Under the pieces are notes generated by a model. That model was not told the origin of the DNA. It did no database searches and was given only the letters and a program-made list of their open reading frames with translations. Below, piece by piece: positions 21,347-26,837 of a DNA stretch of 26,837 nucleotides. The position numbers and the translations under genes are program-made. The DNA is from JABFRZ01 sp036376275 (GTDB lineage Bacteria; Planctomycetota; UBA1135; GCA-002686595): the NCBI GenBank assembly GCA_036376275.1, contig DASVAP010000140.1, positions 1 through 26,837 on the forward strand, given 5' to 3'. The number at the start of each line of letters is the position of its first letter. Positions within the stretch are counted from its first letter, which is position 1.

Positions 21347-24300
21347 ATGAACGCTGCTCTTCGGATCGCCGGCCTGTCGCTGGTCTGTGCCGTGGTCTCG
21401 GCCGTCCGCTCGACGGGCCAGACCGTCAAGCTCAGCGGTGAGATGGTGCAGCCCGTGGGCGGTGCGATCCACGAGGGGTTCCTGGTCACCGCCGATGGTC
21501 AGCGCGTCGTCTACTGCGCCGAGCAGGACCTCGACGACGTGGTCGAGCTGTACTCCGTCCCGCTCGACGGCGGTTCCGCCCCGGTCAAGCTCAACGGGCC
21601 CGTCTCCTTCGGGGGCGTGAGCGCGTCCGAGGTCACGCTCTCGCCCGACTCCCGGTGGGTCCTGTTCATGGCGCAGGAGGAGTACCTGGTCCAGCACGCC
21701 TACAGCGTCCTCGCCGATGGCAGCGAGCCCGCGATCGACCTGGCGCTGCCCACCGCGATGCACGGCGGTCCGCGGTCCTTCTGTCGCGCGACTCCGGACG
21801 GCGCGCGCGTGGTCTACTGCCGGGACGAGGAGGCGCTCTACGGAGCGGCCATCGACGGCTCCGGGAGCGTCGTCCTGCTGAGCGGCGCGGCCACCCAGGT
21901 GTCCTGGAACTTCGCCTTCGACGCGGGGGGTGCGCGCGTCCTGTACCTCGCGGATCGCGACGTGCCGGGGGTGCTCGAGCTGTACAGCACGCCGGTCGAC
22001 GGGAACGGGAGCACGACGCGGCTGAGCGGGGCCCTCGGACCGGGCGGAAGCGTGCGGGACTTCGCGCGGACCCCGGATGGAAGCCGGGTCGTCTACCTGG
22101 CTGATCAGGAGGCCGACGACGTGTTCGAGCTCTTCGCGGCACCCGTGGACGGCAGCTCGGCTCCCGTCGCGCTCAGCGGGAGCCTGGTGACGGGTGGTGA
22201 CGTCCAGCTCTCCCTGCGAATCACCTCCGACTCCGCGCGCGTGGTCTACCGTGCCGACGCCGTGACGGACGAGGTGATCGAGTGCTTCTCCGTGCCGATC
22301 GACGGCAGCCGCCCGCCGACCCGCCTCGTCTCGCGCCTGGTCGCGGGCGGGGACGTGAGCGAGATCTGGATCACGCCGGACGATCGCTCGGTCGTCTACC
22401 TGGCCGACCAGGAGAAGGACGGGGTGCAGGAGCTCTACCGCGTCCCGATCGACGTCAGACGGCTGCTACAGGTGCCTCCCGCGAGGCTCAATCCGCCCCT
22501 GGTTGCCGGCGGCGATGTCGTCGCCGTCCGGATCGGGCCCGACGGGACGCTCGCCTATCGAGCCGACCAGGAGGCCGACGACGTGTTCGAGGTCTACGTC
22601 GTCGCGCCGGGCGGGGCCCGGGCGCTGAAGCTGAACGGGGCCCTCGTCGCTGGCGGAGACGTGGCGTGGCACGAGTTCACCCAGGACGGGGCGCGCGTGC
22701 TCTACCTGGCCGACGACCAGACCGACCGAGCCCTGGAGCTGTTCAGCGCGCCCGCCGACGCGAGTGCGACGGCCGTGCGCCTCAACGCACCCCTGCCGCG
22801 GGACGGAGCCGTGGGTTCCTTCGTCTCCGCGGGCGATCAGGTCGTGTTCACGGCTCCGCGCGACCCGGGCACGATCAACGCGGGGCCCGCGCTGCAGGTC
22901 GTGCCCTCCGCGGGCGGAGCCGAGCCCAAGGTGCTCACGCCAGAGCTCGCCCTGGGGCCCGTCGCTGGCGACGTGTTCTCGTTCCAGACCAGCCCCGACG
23001 GACGCTGGGCGGTCTACGTCGCGGACCAGGAGGAGGACGCGGTCGACGAGATCTACGCCGTGCGCACGTTCGGTCGCTCCCCGCCGGTCAAGCTCAACCC
23101 GCGGCTCGTGGCCGGAGGGGACGTGCGCTACCTGCTGTCGGACATCACCTCGCCGCCCGCGGACAGCTACCGCATCACCCCCGACGGGGCGCGAGTGGTC
23201 TACTGCGCCGATCAAGAGCTCGACGAGCGGGTCGAGATGTACGTGGTGCCCATCGACGGCGGTGCTCCGCCGGCGAAGGTGAGCCCGAGCCTGAGCACCG
23301 AGGAGGGCGTCCTGAACGGGTTGCGCGTCAGCCCGGACAGCGCGCGCGTCGCGTTCCGCGTGCTCCGCCGTGAGGCGTCCACCGAGTGGATCGAGCTGTG
23401 GGCCGCCGCGCTGGTGGGCGCCCCGTCGCCGGTGCTGCTCCACTCCAGCCAGGCCTGGAACGTCCACTCGCTGGATGTCACCGCGACTGGAACGCGTGTC
23501 GTGTACCTCGCCCGGCAGTCGAACGAGATCTGGGATGGCAAGCTCTGGTCGTGCCCGATCGACGGGAGCGACAGCCCGGTCCTGCTGACGCGGCTCGACA
23601 TCCGGTTCTCGGTCTCCTCGTTCGCGCTGGAGCCCACCGGCGTGCGCGCCGTCTTCCTTGGCGACCAGGTGACCGACGAGGCGACCGAGCTCTACAGCGT
23701 TCCAGTCGACGGCAGCGCGAGCCCGACGAGACTCTCCGATCCGATGTTCGCGGATCGCGACGTGTCCAGCTTCTCCATCGCCCCCGATGGTACCCGCGTG
23801 ACCTACCTCTCCGATCAGGGCTTCAACGAGCGCTGGGAGCTCTTCAGCGTCCCGAGCGACGCCAGCCTGGCCCCGGTCCGCCTCAACGATCCGCTCGTCG
23901 GTGCCGGACACGTCGGCTATCCCGGACGTCAGACCTACTTCATCGACTCCCGATCGAGCCGGGTCGTGTACCTGGTGTTCGACGGCGTCGCCAACCGATA
24001 CGAGCTCTTCAGCGCGCCGATCGACGGCAACGCACGTCCGGTCCAGTTGAGCGGTCCGCTCGTCGCCGGGGGAAACGTGGGCGCGAATCCCACCTTCTTC
24101 GCGCTGACGCCCGACGGTCGCACGGTCGTCTACGTCGCGGACCAGGAGATCGACGGAGAGGTCGAGCTCTACGCGGTGCCGATCGACGGCAGCCGCGCCG
24201 CGTTCAAGCTGAGCCAGCGCGTCCAGGGTGAGGTCGTCCGCTGGTTCTCGATCGACCCGCGCGGATTCCGCGTGCTCTATTCCACCGGGCCGGCGCTGGG

Positions 24301-24511
24301 TTCGGACCGGCACTGGTTCGAGGTTCCCATCGAGCAGGGCGCGGCGCCGCGCGAGCTCCACGCCAGCAGGGATCAGGCCTTCACGCCGGACGCGCGCTGG
24401 GTCCTCCACCGCAGCAACCTGGAGCCAGGAGTCCAGCTCTTCGAGCTCTTCGCGACCCTCCTGAGCCCTCGCAAGGTCTCCGGCGCACCGACACCCGCCA
24501 GCCCGCGCTGA
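21347..24511 (+). CDS. Secreted giant beta-propeller protein, about 20 TolB/WD40-like repeats
   Basis: 1054 residues. ATG 21347 has GGAGG eight nucleotides upstream, and a signal peptide (MNAALRIAGLSLVCAVVSAV) follows. The rest is about 20 repeats of 45-60 residues with a consensus close to L-x-G-x-L-V-x-G-G-D-V, x-x-P-D-G-x-R-V-V-Y, x-A-D-Q-E-x-D-x-V-x-E-L-Y, x-V-P-I-D-G-S. The PDG-x-R-VVY part is typical of TolB-like/PD40 propeller blades. Good copies are near residues 235-285, 330-380, 580-640 and 880-970; copies 3, 10, 13, 19 and 20 are degenerate. Twenty blades would fold as about three propellers. It has no TPR, OmpA, peptidase or Por-sorting-like C-terminal domain, and no TolB partner genes are nearby. 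Its role is unknown; envelope binding or a scaffold on the cell surface is inference. It appears to be monocistronic. Confidence 0.85.
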   Translation: MNAALRIAGLSLVCAVVSAVRSTGQTVKLSGEMVQPVGGAIHEGFLVTADGQRVVYCAEQDLDDVVELYSVPLDGGSAPVKLNGPVSFGGVSASEVTLSPDSRWVLFMAQEEYLVQHAYSVLADGSEPAIDLALPTAMHGGPRSFCRATPDGARVVYCRDEEALYGAAIDGSGSVVLLSGAATQVSWNFAFDAGGARVLYLADRDVPGVLELYSTPVDGNGSTTRLSGALGPGGSVRDFARTPDGSRVVYLADQEADDVFELFAAPVDGSSAPVALSGSLVTGGDVQLSLRITSDSARVVYRADAVTDEVIECFSVPIDGSRPPTRLVSRLVAGGDVSEIWITPDDRSVVYLADQEKDGVQELYRVPIDVRRLLQVPPARLNPPLVAGGDVVAVRIGPDGTLAYRADQEADDVFEVYVVAPGGARALKLNGALVAGGDVAWHEFTQDGARVLYLADDQTDRALELFSAPADASATAVRLNAPLPRDGAVGSFVSAGDQVVFTAPRDPGTINAGPALQVVPSAGGAEPKVLTPELALGPVAGDVFSFQTSPDGRWAVYVADQEEDAVDEIYAVRTFGRSPPVKLNPRLVAGGDVRYLLSDITSPPADSYRITPDGARVVYCADQELDERVEMYVVPIDGGAPPAKVSPSLSTEEGVLNGLRVSPDSARVAFRVLRREASTEWIELWAAALVGAPSPVLLHSSQAWNVHSLDVTATGTRVVYLARQSNEIWDGKLWSCPIDGSDSPVLLTRLDIRFSVSSFALEPTGVRAVFLGDQVTDEATELYSVPVDGSASPTRLSDPMFADRDVSSFSIAPDGTRVTYLSDQGFNERWELFSVPSDASLAPVRLNDPLVGAGHVGYPGRQTYFIDSRSSRVVYLVFDGVANRYELFSAPIDGNARPVQLSGPLVAGGNVGANPTFFALTPDGRTVVYVADQEIDGEVELYAVPIDGSRAAFKLSQRVQGEVVRWFSIDPRGFRVLYSTGPALGSDRHWFEVPIEQGAAPRELHASRDQAFTPDARWVLHRSNLEPGVQLFELFATLLSPRKVSGAPTPASPR

Positions 24512-24547
24512 CACCGGGCCGATCCTGGCCTCATGCCCGCGGCCGAG

Positions 24548-24571
24548 CTCGAGCCCCGGACACGGCTCGAG
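24548..24571. terminator. Hairpin between convergent propeller and hydrolase genes
   Basis: CTCGAGCC (24548-24555) and GGCTCGAG (24564-24571) form an 8-bp stem with an 8-nt loop in the 86-bp gap between converging stop codons. It may act as a bidirectional terminator; no T-tract follows. Confidence 0.4.
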
Positions 24572-24597
24572 GAACGGGCCCGGCCAGCGCGCGTTGC

Positions 24598-25332
24598 CTA
24601 CGCCAAGGCCGACTCCAGCAACCGCACCAGCCGCCGCCACGAGTCCCCGTCCGCCTGCGCATCGTAGGCCAGCGGCAGGCCGTAGGTCTTGCCGCGCGCG
24701 GTGGCGGCCTCGACCGTGAAGCCGTGGACGACGCCGGGGTACTCGACCAGCTCGCAGGCGACGCCGGCCGACTGCATCTCCTGGCGGAAGTCGGCGCGCT
24801 GCTCGGCCGGGACGAAGGGGTCGTCGGCGCCGAGGCAGACGAGCGTGCGCGCCTTGTAGGTGTCGCGCTTCGCCGGCTGGGCGGGTGCCAGGCTGCCGGG
24901 GTGGAAGCTCGCCACGGCGCGCAGCTCGAGGCCCAGGCGCGCCATCTGCAGGACGACGGCGCCGCCGAAGCAGTAGCCGATCGCGGCCAGGCGCTGCGCG
25001 TCGGCGGGGGCTTGCTCGACCAGCACGTCGCGCGCGGCCTCGAAGCGTGCGCGCATCGTGGCCAGGTCGCTGGTCACGGCGGTCATCAGGTTGCCGGCCT
25101 CCTGCGGGGTCTTGGCGACCTTGCCGGTGCCGTACATGTCGACCGCCAGCGCCGCGTAGCCCAGGCCCGCGAGCTGTCGCGCGCGGCCGCGCACGTACTC
25201 GTCGTGGCCCCACCACTCGTGCACGACCAGGACGCCGGGGCGCTTGCCCTGCCGCCCCTCGTCCCAGGCCACGAAGCCGCGCAGGGGCACGCCCTTGGCC
25301 GTGTAGGCCACCTCGTTCGTGTGGAGATTCAT
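24598..25332 (-). CDS. Dienelactone-hydrolase-family alpha/beta hydrolase
   Basis: 244 residues, the normal size of the family. The catalytic triad is visible: nucleophile C121 in IGYCFGGAV, Asp in GADDPFVP (D170 or D171), and H203 in VVHGFT. The VVHEWWGHDEYVRGRARQLA stretch forms the oxyanion-hole and entry loop typical of DLH proteins, and VDMYGTGK follows. There is no signal peptide, so it is cytoplasmic. Classical members hydrolyse dienelactone in chlorocatechol degradation, but most homologues have unknown ester or lactone substrates, and no aromatic-degradation genes are nearby. It is divergent from the SRPBCC-SnoaL gene with an inverted-repeat element in between. Confidence 0.92.
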   Translation of the reverse strand: MNLHTNEVAYTAKGVPLRGFVAWDEGRQGKRPGVLVVHEWWGHDEYVRGRARQLAGLGYAALAVDMYGTGKVAKTPQEAGNLMTAVTSDLATMRARFEAARDVLVEQAPADAQRLAAIGYCFGGAVVLQMARLGLELRAVASFHPGSLAPAQPAKRDTYKARTLVCLGADDPFVPAEQRADFRQEMQSAGVACELVEYPGVVHGFTVEAATARGKTYGLPLAYDAQADGDSWRRLVRLLESALA

Positions 25333-25346
25333 GGGGCGCAGTCTAG

Positions 25347-25545
25347 CCGTCCAGCCGGGACCGCCAGGCTCCAGCCTGGCTCCTTCTTCCTCTGCCTCCG
25401 CGTCTCCGCGCTCCTCCGGTTCCGATCCGAGAGGAGAGGAGCGCGGAGACGCGGAGGGAAGACGCGGAGGACGCGGAGGCGGAAGGAGGGACGAGCAGAG
25501 CGGGGCCAGGCTGGAGCCTGGCCGTCCCAGGGGGGAGCTGGACGG
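25347..25545. repeat. Nested inverted-repeat element, about 200 bp
   Basis: Two inverted repeats are nested. The inner pair is perfect over 22 bp: 25395-25416 and 25436-25457, with a 19-nt loop. The outer pair joins about 25347-25383 to about 25504-25545: both arms begin with CCGTCCAGC and share the self-complementary CCAGGCTCCAGCCTGG block, with a few mismatches and a small insertion. The right side also holds three copies of GACGCGGAGG (25448-25457, 25461-25470, 25470-25479). The whole could form a large cruciform or RNA hairpin between two divergent genes. There is no coding capacity and no target-site duplication that I can identify. It looks like a dispersed non-autonomous intergenic repeat. 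Confidence 0.7.
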
Positions 25546-25577
25546 ATCACCGGAAGAGAGGGAGGATCGACGCGCCC

Positions 25578-26357
25578 ATGACGCACCTCCTCGGCAAGCT
25601 CGAGCACACGATCGAGCGCGAGCTCCTGATCCGCGCCCCGCGCGCCACCGTCTTCGGCTTCTTCACCGACCCGGAGCGCTGGGCGCGCTGGTGGGGGAAG
25701 GGCTCGACCCTCGACGCGCGCCCGGGCGGGGCGCTGCTCGTCGTCTACCCGGACGGGACGCGCGCCTCGGGCGAGGTGCTGGAGCTCGCGCCGCCGGAGC
25801 GCATCGTCTTCACCTACGGCTACGAGGGCGCGGGCAAGCCGATCGCGCCCGGCGGCTCGCGCGTGACGATCGTGCTCGCAGAGGAACGCGACGGGACGCG
25901 CCTCTGCTTCCTGCACGAGCTGGCCGACCGCCCGACGCGCGACCTGCACGTGCAGGGCTGGCGCTACCACCTGGCGGTCCTCGCCAACGTCGTCGCGGCC
26001 GAGGCCCACGCGGGCGCCGCGGCCGTGGCGGACCGCTGGTTCGCGGCCTGGAACGAGGCCGACGCGGCGATGCGCGAGCGCGCCTTCACCGAGCTGGTCA
26101 CCGACGACGTGCTCTTCCAGGACGCCTACAGCTGCACGCGCGGTCGCAACGACCTGGTCGCGCACGTCGCCGGCGCACGCGTGCACATGGCCGGGATCAC
26201 CCTGCGGCGCACGGCCGAGCCGCGCCAGTGCCAGGGCACGGCCCTGGTCGAGTGGCAGGCGCGCAAGGCCGACGGCAGCCCGCTCGCGAAGGGCACGAGC
26301 GTGCTCGAGCTCGCCCCCGATGGGCGTCTCGCGCGCGTGATCGGGTTCTGGGGCTGA
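25578..26357 (+). CDS. SRPBCC (AHSA1-like) domain fused to SnoaL/NTF2-like domain
   Basis: 259 residues. Residues about 10-135 are an SRPBCC/AHSA1 ligand-binding fold: IERELLIRAPRATVFGFF, DPERWARWWG, GGALLVVYPDG, SGEVLELAPPERIVFTYGYE and the closing TRLCFLHEL with a long C-terminal helix. Residues about 145-259 match a SnoaL-like/NTF2 cone: VADRWFAAWNEADAAMRERAF, VTDDVLFQDAYS, and a terminal TSVLELAPDGRLARVIGFW. Both folds bind small hydrophobic ligands and occur as enzymes or carriers; joining them in one chain is less common. There is no signal peptide. GGAGG at 25561-25565 lies 12 nt before the ATG, longer than usual. Neither function nor ligand can be read from the sequence. Confidence 0.85.
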   Translation: MTHLLGKLEHTIERELLIRAPRATVFGFFTDPERWARWWGKGSTLDARPGGALLVVYPDGTRASGEVLELAPPERIVFTYGYEGAGKPIAPGGSRVTIVLAEERDGTRLCFLHELADRPTRDLHVQGWRYHLAVLANVVAAEAHAGAAAVADRWFAAWNEADAAMRERAFTELVTDDVLFQDAYSCTRGRNDLVAHVAGARVHMAGITLRRTAEPRQCQGTALVEWQARKADGSPLAKGTSVLELAPDGRLARVIGFWG

Positions 26358-26363
26358 GCGAGC

Positions 26364-26406
26364 GAGGCCCAGGGGGACCACAGAGGCACGGAGAACGCAG
26401 GGCCTC
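26364..26406. repeat. Short intergenic repeat after the SRPBCC-SnoaL gene
   Basis: GAGGCCC (26364-26370) and GGGCCTC (26400-26406) form a 7-bp inverted repeat around a purine-rich core containing CACAGAGGCACGGAG (26380-26394). This core resembles the ACAGAGGCACAGAG-type intergenic repeats I recall from several phyla, and is a looser relative of the GACGCGGAGG units upstream at 25448-25479. It may also serve as a terminator. Confidence 0.35.
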
Positions 26407-26483
26407 ACGGAGCGCGAGCCGATCCAAGGAAGCAGGTCACGGCTTCCTCCACGATCCGACCCGCCCCGCGCGGGCGAGGAGGC

Positions 26484-26837
26484 TCAGAGCTGGAGGCGGC
26501 GCATGCGCCCGCGCTGCAGGCTGAAGAGCGTGGCCGTGTCGCCGTCGCCGATGAACACCACGCAGGCGGCGAGCGCCTCCGGATCCGCGGGGGCGGAGTC
26601 CAGGACCTTGCCCGCCGCCAGGAACCTGACGAGGCGGCCCTTCGGGAGGCGCGTCTCGCCGCCCTCCTCGCTGCGCAGCACCCACTCCGGCCCGGCCGAG
26701 GCCACGGTCGCGAGCGTGAAGCCCGCCCCGAGCGCGTGCGTCTCGCCCTTCACCAGGGCGAGCTCCACCCCGAACTCCCCAAGCCACTCCCCGAAGGCCG
26801 CCAGGAAGCGGTTGTCGTTCTCGATCGCGATCAGCTC
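26484..26837 (-). CDS. Unrecognised protein, C-terminal 117 residues (5' end outside window)
   Basis: The frame is open to the window edge, where it reads ELIAIENDNRFLAAFGEWLG, so the true start lies beyond 26837; the internal GTG near 26768 is not needed as a start. The visible part looks like a beta-rich domain: VELALVKGETHALGAGFTL, EWVLRSEEGGETRLPKGRLV, VVFIGDGDTATLFSLQRGR, ending RMRRLQL. I do not recognise the family. The stop at 26484 lies 126 bp from the convergent SRPBCC-SnoaL stop. Confidence 0.7.
   Translation of the reverse strand, partial: ELIAIENDNRFLAAFGEWLGEFGVELALVKGETHALGAGFTLATVASAGPEWVLRSEEGGETRLPKGRLVRFLAAGKVLDSAPADPEALAACVVFIGDGDTATLFSLQRGRMRRLQL

Noticed and set aside
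22466..25216. A minus-strand open frame of about 916 codons spanning the propeller gene and the hydrolase
   Set aside because: It crosses two genes with clear motifs in other frames and shows no domain of its own; it is an artefact of high GC.
25347..25545. CRISPR array
   Set aside because: The repeated units are inverted and adjacent or overlapping, without regular spacers, and no cas genes are present.

Overview
The window is chromosomal DNA of a very GC-rich bacterium (roughly 70-75% G+C by eye, codons mostly ending in G or C). Secreted proteins with carboxypeptidase-regulatory-like repeats, a CAP domain followed by an Ig/FN3-like tail, a DUF3500 protein and a large TolB/WD40-like propeller protein suggest Planctomycetota or a relative. 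That placement rests on protein style only; there is no rRNA or other marker gene here. I see no tRNA, CRISPR array, transposase or prophage.

Layout. 17-3360 (minus): an unrecognised cytoplasmic protein and a secreted CAP-domain protein, separated by a CpG-saturated gap. 3553-6336 (plus): a class V PLP enzyme and a protein of three tandem universal-stress domains, closed by two strong hairpins. 6443-8722 (minus): a membrane-anchored protein with carboxypeptidase-regulatory-like repeats, divergent from a plus-strand lipoprotein resembling alpha-galactosidases (8801-10951). 10971-11537 (minus): a hemerythrin-like protein.

The core is an arginine-biosynthesis operon, 11752-20094 (plus): argR, argG, an uncharacterised P-loop protein, argC, argD, argB, argE, argH. 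Most junctions are tight or overlapping; the one real gap (106 bp) follows argG. An AT-rich island with an ARG-box-like half-site precedes argR, which may be leaderless. ArgG, ArgD and ArgH carry signatures I associate with the Bacteroidetes-type enzymes. Two pathway steps have no gene here: formation of N-acylglutamate (argA/argJ) and the transcarbamylase (argF or argF'). The P-loop protein is a candidate for a missing or regulatory function and is the most interesting item in the window.

Downstream: a DUF3500 protein (minus), a 1054-residue secreted protein of about 20 propeller-type repeats (plus), a dienelactone-hydrolase-like enzyme (minus), a nested inverted-repeat element, an SRPBCC-SnoaL fusion (plus), and the 3' part of an unrecognised minus-strand gene running off the window end.
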